Below are positions 54,152 through 64,000 of a stretch of 64,000 nt of DNA, piece by piece (the stretch's first letter is position 1; each line of letters opens with the position of its first letter). A program made the translations under genes and the position numbers. Source of the DNA: Pyrenochaeta sp. MPI-SDFR-AT-0127 (Eukaryota; Ascomycota; Dothideomycetes; Pleosporales; Cucurbitariaceae); NCBI GenBank assembly GCA_020747015.1, contig JAGTJM010000006.1, positions 248,001-312,000 of the forward strand. The letters run 5' to 3'. The notes beneath the pieces were generated by a model that made no database searches, was not told the DNA's origin, and saw only the letters and a list, made by a program, of their open reading frames with translations.

Positions 54152-55422
54152 TCATCCACATCGAAATCTCGGCGCCGATCCTAAAATCAGCTAGCGACCG
54201 GATTCAAATGAAACGAACTGAATACGGGGAGCTGATACGCAAGTGTTGGGGTAAATAGGGGCGTCAATACACGAAGTGAACACTATGAACCTTGCCTTGC
54301 CTTCCGCATACTCGTGATACTGAACACATTCACTAGGATGTTCTGTCGTTTTTAGAGCTAAATTGAACCTTCGAAGTGCCTGCAGTCGGCTCTTAAAGAG
54401 CAGGATATTTGTTAGCTACAGAAAGAAATCTCACCGCTGCCTGCCTCTAAGCTACAAGGACTGGCTATCTTCGCTAATAGGTATCTTCTTAGAATGGTGA
54501 ATGACATTTCAATTCTTGGAGCTAATTGGTAGGTGCAAAACAACGTGTTACCTTTCCGCCATATGGGATTTTGGCGAAGCCTATGTTCCTTCAAATGACG
54601 GCTTAATTTCTCGATGAACCCAGGAGAATGGCTAGTTTATCCTTGTCGAAGTTGCTGGCGCGAAAACCCCGCTTATGCATTCTTTCACCTAGTGAGCAGA
54701 CCAGAAGTGGTTTAAACTCAAAGACTTGGTAAAAAATACAGACAAGATTAAAACATGTCATCACATCATTCGATGCTGTGGAAAACATGATTCAGTATGG
54801 GGTGCGCTTCATGGTCACCATGTGGAGAAACAGCCCCCTACAGTAAGGAAATATTGTGGACCAATTCTTCGTAATTTTTCTTTAGAATGTTCGGTAAGGC
54901 CAAACAACTGTGTTATACATCGGGTAGCCCAGAATGATGTGATTGAACAGGCGGCGTTAAAGCTTGAAAGATGAATGGAAGCCAGTAAATGGCAGCGTAC
55001 TCTGTAAGATGGTTTGGGGGTGCGATTTCATCCCCAGAGGCGCTGCGACATAGCAAGATCTTGTCATGCCTTTTTATATGCTGCGGTCTGGCTTTAAATA
55101 GGAAAAATATCGCTCTGTTGCCGAATAATGTTTGTATATACCAAGGCCGTGGATGATGACAGTCGAAGCTGATCTGATATATGCGTTCATCTTCAACTCC
55201 ATGTAGTTGAAATACTGTTTATAACTCTTGACTTGGGGGAGGAGTTTTGTTCACCAATAGGGTGGGACGTGAGATGTGTTTTGAGTGGAAACTGATTTTC
55301 CCGCTGTGCAAAGTGTGGAGATAAACGGTAAACATCTTCGCCCCATGGACTGTTGCGTAGAGAAATACATCCGTACGCTGACGATATATATATTCCAAAA
55401 AGCCACCTTCGTGCTCGACTTT
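54152..55422. other. AT-rich intergenic region
   Basis: 1.3 kb with no accepted gene. It ends near the 3' side of the methyltransferase gene, where the composition returns to that of the conserved flank. Short frames at 54412-54974 have no coding character. Confidence 0.4.
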
Positions 55423-57597
55423 TTATTTCTTAATTCCCACTACCACAAGGTTCCGTGGGCTGTGTTTGTACTCGAACACTGGCTCAACCCACGCATGCTC
55501 AACCTCTGGTTGCTCTTTCAACCAGAGCCACCGATCCACAACAACGACGCTCTCAACAACTCCTGCGCTGAATGCCATAAGGCCCCACATAACGCTCAAT
55601 TCCTTTTTGCGCTCCGCATATCTAGCCTCGTAGTCTCGAATATCATCGTCCGTCAACCCCTCCATTTTCCCTCGAATGAATCCAGGATCAATCTCACAGA
55701 ACGAGTTTGGAGTGTATAATTTTCCGATAGCGGCGCGCACATACGATACGAAATCATTGTACGCAAACTTCCTCAATGTACCAATCGTCAGCGGAGTCGC
55801 TGTGCCGTCTGAGCTTAGTCCCGGACCGCGGCCGTAAGGTGGTGTCCAATTTACGTAGGAAGTATGGCCGTTTGCTGATACAGCAATGTTACCACTAAGG
55901 CCGGACGCGTCGACTGGCGGGGAAACAACGCCGCGGTCAAGAAATATGCGTTGGAGGAGGGCGCGGTAGAAATGCCGCGTGAAAAACATATCACTGTCTT
56001 CGCGGCCCCAGTTGAATGGTGCTTGGACTGCCATCATGCGTGCTGTGATGTTGAGACGAACACCCCTTGGTTGCTGGCCTTCGACCGCATTTCCATGGGG
56101 CTGTGCATTTTCTGGCTCAAGAGGCTGGTGGGGAAGTGGATAATTTGCAAGCTTCTCTGACATTGGAAAGCCATGTGGGTCAAAGGCGTTGGATGTGGCT
56201 GCTAAACGCGGATGATTTGGTCGTAAGGTAGGAAGCTTGTAAGTTGGCGGGCCGAGTCGCTCGGTTACAAGATTATAGCAGCAGCCTACCATGGCTACAG
56301 CAGATATATGTGGGTTCAGTAGGAGCGAACGCAATCCATGGTGGACTAGATTACCGCAAGAGTGGAGGGAGATAACCATGGCATTTACATCCTTGGGTTT
56401 GGGCACTGCCTCAAGGGTGGAGGGCTCTTCGGTAATGGTGGATGTAGGAGTGACATTGCTGTCATGCACACGCGAGCTGTCTAAGACTTGATCGATTACG
56501 GGTGTAAGATCGCCGTCTTTGATGATATGTTCAACGTACTGTACACTTCCATGACCTTCGTTGTAGATTTGAAGGTTTGTAGTGGTGGTTTTGATTTCCT
56601 TGGCTGTGAACTCATCCTTACCGTTTGTGACAACCTTCCCCTGTTGGTCTGTTGCCGCCAGAGGTGCAGTGGGCAAAATTGTACAGCCATCGTCGTCGCA
56701 GTGTGATCCCGTTTCTAGCGGGGGAGCCTCTGATGGGGCTACGTAAGTTGGCACAGGGCGGTCCTCGCTCTTACCGATCTCTATGTCGTGGTCTGCTTCT
56801 CCTATGACTGGTACGGCCTCAAGGCCAAGCATAGTAGTAGAACCGTTGGCCTCGCTCTTCTTGCTCCTCTTCCCTTTCCCAGTCTTGGCGCGATACTCTT
56901 TCTTGTTCCTCATTACCATAGGTTTCGGTACCAACTTGGCAAGCACGTCCATATTCTTAGCACCTTCAATATTATGCTGCTTGCTCTCAACAGCTACAAT
57001 GTGCTTGGAGTATGGTGGAGCTGCCAGCGCACGTCCAAGATAGTTTTGCCCGGATCCAAAGTCGACCAAATGCGTAATGGGCTTCTTATTGGATGAGGCA
57101 ACTTCTGACGTGAGCCTATCGACATAGCGCGCAAAGTTATCAACTTCATGCACCTTCTTGACTTTCATCCCCACTGCGATGTGCCGTGATATGGCCGGCT
57201 TCTGGAGCTTCAGACCTGACTTTGGTGGTGGAAAATCTCGAGCTAGGAGATGTTTCCGTACGTCTTTGATGTACTGTAGTAGCTCATCAGGTGGCGCAGG
57301 TCCATCTCGCCACACGAGATGCTGTCCTGGTGCTTTGTGGTCGAACTGAGCAAGGTCTTCTCGCATCAGTAAATCCAAGATGTCCATGATGTCTCTAATC
57401 TTAAACCAGTCTCTCCATGGCTCGGGTAAGACAAGTGAATAGAGGTCCGGTGATCTTGTATAAAAGTCCAGGATATGTACACCGCCACATAGCGTCTGAA
57501 GCAGCCATGATGAGGTTGTGAAGTTCAAGAGTGACTCGATAAAGTCCTCTGTATTGCCAAAGTCGGCAGGAAGTGGGAGAGGAGTGTCAGGTCCCAT
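55423..57597 (-). CDS. METTL25/RRNAD1-like methyltransferase-domain protein
   Basis: An intronless frame of 724 aa from an ATG at 57597. The N-terminal helical region is followed by a Rossmann methyltransferase core: motif I HLVDFGSGQNYLGRAL (about 177-192) with an acidic residue in VAVESKQHN for SAM ribose binding, and later VISLHSCGNLVHHGLRSLL and AVAMVGCCYNLVTERLG. Between them lies a long Lys/Asp/Thr-rich disordered insertion of about 200 residues. The C-terminal part (FFTRHFYRALLQRIFLDRG and WLKEQPEVEHAWVEPVFEY) matches METTL25 and METTL25B (RRNAD1) proteins. The likely role is SAM-dependent methylation, but substrates in fungi are not established; the SHSCG/GCCYN motifs differ from classical rRNA dimethylases. 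Confidence 0.88.
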   Translation of the reverse strand: MGPDTPLPLPADFGNTEDFIESLLNFTTSSWLLQTLCGGVHILDFYTRSPDLYSLVLPEPWRDWFKIRDIMDILDLLMREDLAQFDHKAPGQHLVWRDGPAPPDELLQYIKDVRKHLLARDFPPPKSGLKLQKPAISRHIAVGMKVKKVHEVDNFARYVDRLTSEVASSNKKPITHLVDFGSGQNYLGRALAAPPYSKHIVAVESKQHNIEGAKNMDVLAKLVPKPMVMRNKKEYRAKTGKGKRSKKSEANGSTTMLGLEAVPVIGEADHDIEIGKSEDRPVPTYVAPSEAPPLETGSHCDDDGCTILPTAPLAATDQQGKVVTNGKDEFTAKEIKTTTTNLQIYNEGHGSVQYVEHIIKDGDLTPVIDQVLDSSRVHDSNVTPTSTITEEPSTLEAVPKPKDVNAMVISLHSCGNLVHHGLRSLLLNPHISAVAMVGCCYNLVTERLGPPTYKLPTLRPNHPRLAATSNAFDPHGFPMSEKLANYPLPHQPLEPENAQPHGNAVEGQQPRGVRLNITARMMAVQAPFNWGREDSDMFFTRHFYRALLQRIFLDRGVVSPPVDASGLSGNIAVSANGHTSYVNWTPPYGRGPGLSSDGTATPLTIGTLRKFAYNDFVSYVRAAIGKLYTPNSFCEIDPGFIRGKMEGLTDDDIRDYEARYAERKKELSVMWGLMAFSAGVVESVVVVDRWLWLKEQPEVEHAWVEPVFEYKHSPRNLVVVGIKK

Positions 57598-57885
57598 TGC
57601 ATCATCCGTAGCCCCTCACACGCACAGTCGGTTTAGGAGATTTCCGAGATCTGGCTGTGTAAGACTTCATGGGGAAAATTGAGTGGTGACGGCTTTGGGC
57701 ATGCCCTTGATTTTTTTCGGAAAAGTTGTGGGTCTGTGCGTTGGATGAGCACCTGCGATCCTGGGGTATCGCCGGCATTGGACAGCTTCTCGAACACGTT
57801 CAAACATCGCAGCCCAGACGTCAACACGCCCTTCTTGCTTCACGATCGTTACTCTGAGGGTGAAACAGTATCGCCTCACAAAACA
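57598..57885. promoter_or_regulatory. Divergent promoter between methyltransferase and TLG1 genes
   Basis: Only 288 bases separate the two divergent ATGs, so both promoters and 5' UTRs share this space. No TATA box is obvious. Open frames on both strands here are not supported. Confidence 0.45.
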
Positions 57886-58724
57886 ATGATGTCCTCACCA
57901 AACGATGAGGATCCCTTTTTGCAGGTCCAGGCGTAAGCCAGCCCCATCGGCCATCTAGGCTGCTCCGTTGACCACTGTTACAGAGACGTCCTGTCTGCTC
58001 TCAACACATCACGACCCCTGTTCAAGTCATACCTTCGCATTCGCTCCTCGGCCTCCTCTGCGAACAGTCCAGAGCTTCGAGAAGCCCGCAGCGAGCTCGA
58101 GCAGACCCTCCAAGATCTCAGCCAAGACCTCGAGGACCTGGTCGAGAGCGTCAAGGCCGTCGAACATGATCCCTACCGCTTTGGGCTGGAGATCGATGAG
58201 GTCGAGCGCCGAAGGCGGCTAGTCAAGGATGTCGGCGACGAGATTGAGAACATGCGTGAGGAACTGCTGCAGACGGTTCAAGATGCGAAGAACAAGGGAA
58301 AGGGCGCCGTGAATGGCGATGTTCTGCCCGACCCAGATTCATTCGAGGACGAAGACAACTACGCAGCATTCGAGCAGGAGCGGCAGCTCGAGTTGATGCA
58401 CGAGCAGGACGAGCAACTAGACGGTGTCTTCCGTACCGTGGGCAATCTGCGCCAACAAGCAGACGATATGGGGCGTGAGCTTGAAGAGCAGGGCGAGTTG
58501 CTCAACGATGTGGACAACGTGGCAGACAGAGTTGGTGGCAAGCTACAGACGGGCATGAAAAAAGTCGGCTGGGTGATCAAACAGAACGAAGGTACGCTAC
58601 TCGTATGTGCACAAGGTGAGCATGCTTACTGACTGTTTGCTGTGTAGATCGGTGGTCAAGCTGTTGTATTGCCCTTCTTATTTTTGTTCTGATCCTGCTT
58701 CTCGTCCTTCTCCTCATACTTTGA
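57886..58724 (+). CDS. TLG1: Tlg1-like t-SNARE (syntaxin 6/10 family)
   Basis: Exons 57886-57932, 57984-58591 and 58648-58724 give 243 aa; ATG codons at 57886 and 57889 are tandem. The N-terminus EDPFLQVQADVLSALNTSR and the helical region through HDPYRFGLEIDEVERRRR match the syntaxin-6 N-terminal domain (Habc). A Qc-SNARE motif follows (LMHEQDEQLDGVFRTVGNLR ... GELLNDVDNVADRVGGKL) with the central Gln at the zero layer (DMGRELEEQGELL). The last exon encodes a C-terminal anchor (CCIALLIFVLILLLVLLLIL). Tlg1 acts in endosome-to-Golgi and late-Golgi fusion. All three splice joins are needed to reach the anchor. The length is usual for the family. Confidence 0.93.
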
Positions 58725-59719
58725 ACAAGGTCGGAAAGAACCTCTAGAACGCCCAGTGTGGCGGTCGGACCAAAATAGCATGGGATGGCATGCGAATCCA
58801 GCAACATCGAAACATCGTGGGCCTGTTCCTTCGCCTTCTATTACATAGACTGCGGCTGCATATCGTGGGTACAGATATCAGATCCAATAGGTTCACATTC
58901 TGAGGAACCGGGCGAACTTGGATGCGGGCGCCTTCATGCAAAGCGCTACTGTGCCCACGTTGTATAGGCAGGGCGACGACACCGAAAGTCGTCGCAAGCC
59001 ATGCCCATGCGGCGTTCTGACAGGCATTGGCGGAACCATTGGTTGTTCCGGGAAATATGCGGCTCAGGGACAATGCAGGTACCCCTGGCATCATCGCATT
59101 GCAAGGTTGCATGTGTTGCGAGTTCGAGGCTGCCGCCGAACGAGACCCCAATATCTCTCGATCACAAACTGATTGCGCGCCGCGCCGCGCCGCACCGCGA
59201 CGCTGGCATCTGTTTACTCTGCACTTCGCCATCGTAGCCAAGTAATTAACAAATTGTACTAGATTATTACAACTTGGAAGAGGATCAATAACATACCTCT
59301 TGCTCGCGAATCTCCCAGTCAACAACATTCCTCAATTTTCTAGCCTCGCACAAGAGTCTTTGTTTTCCCAATTTGCTTAGAATTTGGCTCTGTAGGTTAC
59401 TGGAATGTATCCAGCACGACCCCGGCCCTTGAGATGCTAGCTGGCCGGGACCACTCCTTCTGAGACGCTGCTGGTCTGGGAGCCTGTTCAGGCAAAATCT
59501 TGATCTCCACTACCTTGAAGGCCACCGGTATTGGATATTTGTCCTGCCTGCCATTCATCTTTCCTCTTTTCACAGTCTTTACGGTCGCCGATGCTCTTTA
59601 ATCCAATTGATAATGGTTTCGCGATGATCACATCAGTAGTCTTCTTTTTCAATTTCACAGAGTTTTGCTCTCTGGTACAGCCTCACTCTCCCAGAACACT
59701 GGACGGTGCAAGTGATTAG
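58725..59719. other. Intergenic region
   Basis: 1 kb between TLG1 and the membrane-protein gene. Open frames on both strands at 58744-59328 have no domain and overlap in several phases. It probably holds the TLG1 3' UTR and the next promoter. Confidence 0.4.
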
Positions 59720-61706
59720 ATGGCTGGGTCAAACAGTAGCAGCAGCGGAGCTGGAAACCCGTGCAGCAAAATCGAGCCAAAATCGATCGCCATCAATATC
59801 AGTATCAAAATCCCGCGTCGAAAACTTACTTTGATAACAATCACACTCCTTCTAAACATCCTACTCTGGAGCTCTCTTGTTTGCCTCGCTACTTCTTTCT
59901 ATCAAGTTGCATCCGATCCCAAGGATATGACCAATATTGCGCTAGTGGTGCTCACCTCAACATCTGCAAGTACCCTTCAGCCTTGTTTCATGATAGCTCA
60001 GACTGACAGCTGCAGGCCCTCGTAACGATATCATACACATTCTTTCATACCATAATCTCCTTCAAGCAGCGAATATGGATGCACCAACGGCGGCATCCTT
60101 CCGCTATGAAGAAAACTTCATATGTCGCCGTTCGTTTCGTAGTTTCTCTATGCGTCCTTTGGATGCTCACGTCCGGATGGAACATGATTATTGTCGCTCG
60201 CAGGCCACTGTGCCTATCAGAGGCACCGGAGCTCCAGAATTGGGAATTTGGGACGAAGTGTTACATGAGTCGTGTCGGTATGGCATTCGCCATGGTAGCG
60301 CTGTGAGTGAACTTTTGAATCAATGTACTGAGTAGTTTTGACTGAGTAACAGCGTCGTATCATTCGCGTTGTTTGGAGTCCTATGTGCTGTCCGGCGTCC
60401 TTTCGAAGCGCATTTGCTCAAGCACGGTTACCAACGTTCGATGGATCCTAATGCTACCCCAGCTGATTCACGGGAAGTATCGCCAGCTTCGGAAAAACCA
60501 CCCCATGGCCGACGAAGGTCTGCATCAACACAGAGGAGTACTCATTCCAACTTTTCGGGCACAGACGTCGAAACCTTGGACCTAAACTCTAGCCCAGCCC
60601 CATCAACTATCCACGCTCCTTCTCCACTACGCTCAATCGGCTTGGGTATCTTTACGTCGGACAGCACCCCACCCCCGATTCCATCCGCTTACATTGCACC
60701 GCCGCGAACTTCGTCGCTTGGAACACCATCACCTGTATTCGAGCCTTCTATTTACCACCACTCGCTGTCACGTCCGCCTCGCATCTCAGGCCTCGCTCCT
60801 TCTTCTGGATATGCACCACTGGCGGTACCAGCCCAATTCTCAGCCTCTGCATGGCGAGCTTTGCATCCTGCTGGCCCTCCCCCTATGCGACCTGCGTCTC
60901 GCTCAAATCCACCCCTTCCTACGCCAGGTTTCCTCTATAACAACCGCTATTCGAGATCTTCTGTATCTCTCACGCGACCACGACGCCTTAGTACTGCAAC
61001 ACCAGTGGGTAGCATTGCCTGGAGCTCGAGAAGCGGATCGACTGGACCAGAAGGTCGAGATAGCCCTTTCTCCGGCGACCATCGTGTGGAGCGACGAGCC
61101 ACATCTGCCGAGATCGCTTACGCCATAATGAATGGACTGCCAATCCCGGGCACAACATGGCCTGATAGCGGCAAGACAGGTTCCATACGCACTGCTAGTC
61201 CTTCAAATACCACGTCCGGTGCTGAACCTCCACCGCCTGTTGACAGGAAGGCCATGGGATGGAGGCCAAATGTTCCAGACCAACACCACCATCATAGCTC
61301 AGAGGTGCAGAGAGCTCCAGAGACCGAGGTAGTCGCACCTTTCAAGCTGGTTCAATCAGCATCCGCCCACTTCCTCAGTCGCTTCAGTCCGGACACGAGC
61401 CCTGACGATGACTTCAAAACCCCACGGACAGAGCTGGAACGCAACATTGATATGAGAACGCAGGGTGCCAAGGCAGCACGCTACAGGCGATCGCGGTCTG
61501 CAGAGCCAATGAGACATTCTAGTGCTAGTGCAGCGAGTCCAGCAGAAGCCGCGGCGACCATGCGTATCAGGATGCCGCAAGACCTGCGCACACAGAGGAA
61601 CTGGGAATCGAATACAGAAGCCGATTCCGAAAGCAGGAGGAAGATGACCACGGCGACATATGATGAGGTGAAGAACAAACCGCTACCGAGAATTGCGCTA
61701 CTTTAA
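59720..61706 (+). CDS. Multi-pass membrane protein with long disordered cytosolic tail
   Basis: Exons 59720-59965, 60016-60302 and 60353-61706 give 628 aa. Four transmembrane segments lie in the first 200 residues: LITITLLLNILLWSSLVCLA, MTNIALVVLTSTSALVTISY, SYVAVRFVVSLCVLWMLTSG and GMAFAMVALVVSFALFGVLC. About 430 residues of Pro/Ser/Arg-rich, low-complexity sequence follow, with HHHH and repeated SRS/TPS sites, probably phosphorylated. Intron 1 begins with GC (TCT|GCAAGT ... TGCAG): this choice gives the uninterrupted helix TSTSALVTISYTFF, while a GT donor at 59957 would keep frame but drop residues. The topology resembles fungal MARVEL-like or cell-surface organiser proteins, but no family was confirmed. 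Confidence 0.82.
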
Positions 61707-61873
61707 TTCTGCTTCGCAAAACCACCTTTTGGGCAGGTTCGAAGATGATCCCTTCGAGTACAACGGGGCATATAATTCATAGTATTTGTTTCATTGATTT
61801 GTTTATTCAAAATGGTGACATAATGCCTCAAGTCGTGAAAAGTCGTTGACCACGCTTTTGCTCATTCCCCACC
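61707..61873. terminator. Shared 3' region of two convergent genes
   Basis: 167 bases between the stops of the membrane-protein gene (+) and the aldo-keto reductase gene (-). It is AT-rich with TTTGTTTATTCAAAATGG and must hold both polyadenylation sites. No single signal is certain. Confidence 0.35.
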
Positions 61874-62824
61874 TTAGTTGAACCCACTAGCAAAATTATC
61901 AACAGGCGCATCGGCCTTGACACTCTCCCAGATCTGCTCAATACCCTTGACAGCCTCGTCGCTCAACTTGCCCTTCTTCAGGCCCTGTGCTGTCTGTTCA
62001 ATCTGCTTGAGACTGCTGGCGCCGAAAATGACGCCATCCTCGTCGCCCTCGAGAATAGAGTGGTACGCAACCCAGCGATATGCCAGCTCGGCCTTGGGGA
62101 TACCCTCTTTCTCAGCAATGTCGTTCCACTTGGCCAGCGCAGCGCGTAGACTGGGCTTGTTGTACAGCTTCAGGTACATGCCGCCAAGGGCCTCCTTGTT
62201 GAAGCGGCCTGCACCGGCGTCCAGGGACTCGATGGTTTTGGTGAGGAACCCGCCTGCCAGGGGACTGTATGCGTAGAAGGAGATGCCTAGCTTCCGCAAT
62301 GTGGGGAAGAGTTGGGTTTCCAGATGGCGGGCAATGGGGTTGTAGTTTCCCTGATATACAGTAGGGAGAGTATAACCCTTTGATTTGGCAATGTCGTAGA
62401 CTTGTTGGACTTGTTCGGCGCTGAAATTGGACAGGCCGAAGCGCTTGAAGAGGCCCTTCTTGTGGACTTCGGTGATGCCTGCGAGGGTGTCTTCAAAGGG
62501 CACGCTCGTGTCCGGTGCATGAATGTACAGGATATCAAACTGCTTGATGCCTACTCTTTCTAGCGAGTCCTGGGCATCGCGGATAACGGCATCCTTGGTG
62601 ACATTGCCGGGGTTGAAGCCACCGGGAAGCTTGGTGTCGATGGTGAAGCTAGTGCGCTTTTCGAGAGCGCCAATGGCGACTTCAGAGCCTGGGTACAGAC
62701 GGGCGGTGTCGATGTTAGTGACGCCATTGGCGAGGAGCACATCGAGGACCTGACTGCGTATCTCGTCATCCTTGAACGTGCTGGTGTCAGAGAGCGGGGC
62801 GCCACCGAAGATTGTTTTCACCAT
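61874..62824 (-). CDS. Aldo-keto reductase, AKR7 (aflatoxin-aldehyde reductase) type
   Basis: An intronless frame of 316 aa from the ATG at 62824 (MVKTIFGGAPL); the frame extends upstream but the AKR fold begins here, as usual for AKR7 proteins. The catalytic set is visible: Asp in NIDTARLYPGSEVAIG with Tyr as acid/base, Lys in IDTKLPGGF and His in ILYIHAPD. The coenzyme-binding end is GVIFGASSLKQIEQT, as in NADPH-dependent members. AKR7 enzymes reduce aldehydes, including aflatoxin dialdehyde and succinic semialdehyde. The length equals the family norm. The TATA-like element upstream and the TIM-barrel motifs point to an intact, expressed gene; the natural substrate is unknown. Confidence 0.94.
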   Translation of the reverse strand: MVKTIFGGAPLSDTSTFKDDEIRSQVLDVLLANGVTNIDTARLYPGSEVAIGALEKRTSFTIDTKLPGGFNPGNVTKDAVIRDAQDSLERVGIKQFDILYIHAPDTSVPFEDTLAGITEVHKKGLFKRFGLSNFSAEQVQQVYDIAKSKGYTLPTVYQGNYNPIARHLETQLFPTLRKLGISFYAYSPLAGGFLTKTIESLDAGAGRFNKEALGGMYLKLYNKPSLRAALAKWNDIAEKEGIPKAELAYRWVAYHSILEGDEDGVIFGASSLKQIEQTAQGLKKGKLSDEAVKGIEQIWESVKADAPVDNFASGFN

Positions 62825-64000
62825 GATGAGTTGTGGTGTGGAGGTGCGAATAGAAGCTCGAGTGGAGTGAAGAAAGGATGGCGGGGGAACAAAGGGGCGT
62901 ATATAAGCTTGCAATATGGTAATGACAACTAACGTTGACACAGTCGAGAAAGGCGCAATCGATGATGTGCTCAGGAATCAGTCTGCCCGAGTCGTGCTAT
63001 GCATTCCTCCGCAAGCAGTGCAGCAGCAGCTACTTATACCACGTTCCCAGTTATGTGCAAGTGTGTGTCGTCCGCCAGCGACGGGTGACGCCATATGACG
63101 GACCAAAACATACGTGCATTACAAATGGCTGTTTCTGTACACCAGCGGTGTGGGAACAAGCTCGAATCCAAAACTAAGCCCCACTATCTCGTGGTTGATC
63201 CCTCGGTACTTTCTGCGCAGGGCAAACAATCACCCCGGTCGTCACACGAGATGTCCGGCGCTTAGCGCTTGATAATTACTTGCGAGTTCGCTTGCGGCTC
63301 TGATGTTGGAACAGCGAATCGCAAGTGAGCCCGCCATGTCTTGAGTAGAGCACATGCACCGGGCCTTATGTCACGCTCCATTTGGTCCAGGGCAGCGTTA
63401 TGCCTTGGATGCTGGCCCAAAGTGCCAAAACCCTGGAATTTGGAGTTTACTGAACGGTCGGCCTAATAAAGGGCCGATGGCTGCAGACTCCACCCCGCCT
63501 TGTTGTGGTGTTGAGGAGGCTTTCCCCGCCACAGCATATTAAGTAATCAAGAACAGCCTGGGATTGGATTGATAAGCTGATCACTAGTTACAACTGAAGC
63601 AGCATGTGCGAATCCATGGGCAGGGCAGAGTGCCGAGTTATGATTAGATAACCTGAAGCCATGGGCTTCTGCCAACATGAGCAGAACTGAACTATGCTGA
63701 GTGGGATTCTGATATTTGGGGCAACGTAATCACTCTCCAGGTCAACCATATTCGGCCTTGATAGGTCATTTGGATCTTCATATGATTCTGACATATTCTA
63801 GCACATGCCCGTCAACACCGCCATGCCAGCGACATGATCTACACCTGCAGTTTCTTCTCCCTCTAGCAATTTGTCAATCTTCTCCTTCTTCTTTATTCTC
63901 CAGAAAGCCTGGGCGCCATCTGCGAATCGCTTGCTAACAGGACCAACATCCTCCACTGGACATGCCGCAAAACACAAGCGGAAGCAATTGAAGCTGTCTT
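62825..64000. other. Intergenic to window end
   Basis: 1.2 kb upstream of the aldo-keto reductase gene. No supported gene begins before the right edge. Scattered short frames (for example at 62935-63177 and 63716-63937) lack coding character. Confidence 0.4.
62900..62906 (-). promoter_or_regulatory. TATA-like box of the aldo-keto reductase gene
   Basis: On the minus strand the sequence TTATATAC lies about 76-82 bases upstream of the ATG at 62824, a typical distance for a fungal TATA element. It is followed by a short leader. Assignment is by sequence and position only. Confidence 0.4.

Noticed and set aside
62825..62941. N-terminal extension of the aldo-keto reductase
   Set aside because: It contains the TATA-like region, and family members begin at MVKTIFGGAP.
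1..64000. tRNA or rRNA genes, CRISPR arrays, telomere repeats, complete retrotransposons
   Set aside because: No cloverleaf-like B-box pattern, spaced repeats, TTAGGG arrays or reverse-transcriptase frames were seen on either strand by eye.

Overview
The window is nuclear DNA of a filamentous ascomycete, most likely a dothideomycete close to Pleosporales. The support is short introns (about 41-70 nt, with GTAAGT/GTRNGT-type donors and CTAAC/CTGAC-like branch sites), pyrimidine-rich promoters, and typical fungal families: GAS1/Gel GH72, DUF1996, DUF6604, a questin-oxidase-like protein, Tlg1, Yar1 and Sgt1. Many genes are interrupted, so the models below were built by joining reading frames at splice sites by eye. 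No tRNA, rRNA, CRISPR array, operon or bacterial-style signal was seen.

Layout. 0-33 kb is mostly conserved housekeeping or cell-surface gene space: the 5' end of a proline-rich protein running off the left edge (-), a WW-domain protein (+), a Yar1-like ankyrin chaperone (-), a DUF6604 protein (-), a RAI1/DXO-like nuclease often misnamed geranylgeranyl pyrophosphate synthetase (-), a GPI-anchored GH72 glucanosyltransferase (+), a GT90/CAP10 glycosyltransferase (+), the co-chaperone SGT1 (+) with a Cys-rich small protein directly downstream, a questin-oxidase-like protein (+), a secreted DUF1996 protein (+), a BCS1-like AAA ATPase (+) and a GPI-anchored S41 peptidase-like protein (+).

34-55 kb looks different. 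It is gene-sparse, visibly more AT-rich, and carries an F-box gene (-) and an aminoglycoside-phosphotransferase-like gene (+), each interrupted by one in-frame stop. It also has a CocE/NonD hydrolase, a diverged Ca2+/cation antiporter-like gene, three predicted secreted proteins (83, about 193 and 451 aa), a MITE-like inverted-repeat element and long stretches without convincing genes. The two stops (TAG, TAA) are what C-to-T change at CpA would make, the signature of repeat-induced point mutation. I read this block as an accessory, effector-type compartment inserted between conserved segments.

55-64 kb returns to conserved genes: a METTL25/RRNAD1-like methyltransferase (-), the t-SNARE Tlg1 (+), a multi-pass membrane protein with a long disordered tail and a probable GC-AG intron (+), and an AKR7-type aldo-keto reductase (-).

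The genes are independent, not one pathway. The clearest shared themes are cell wall and surface (GH72, GT90, DUF1996, S41), protein and ribosome quality control (SGT1, Yar1-like, BCS1-like), and a candidate secreted-protein island.
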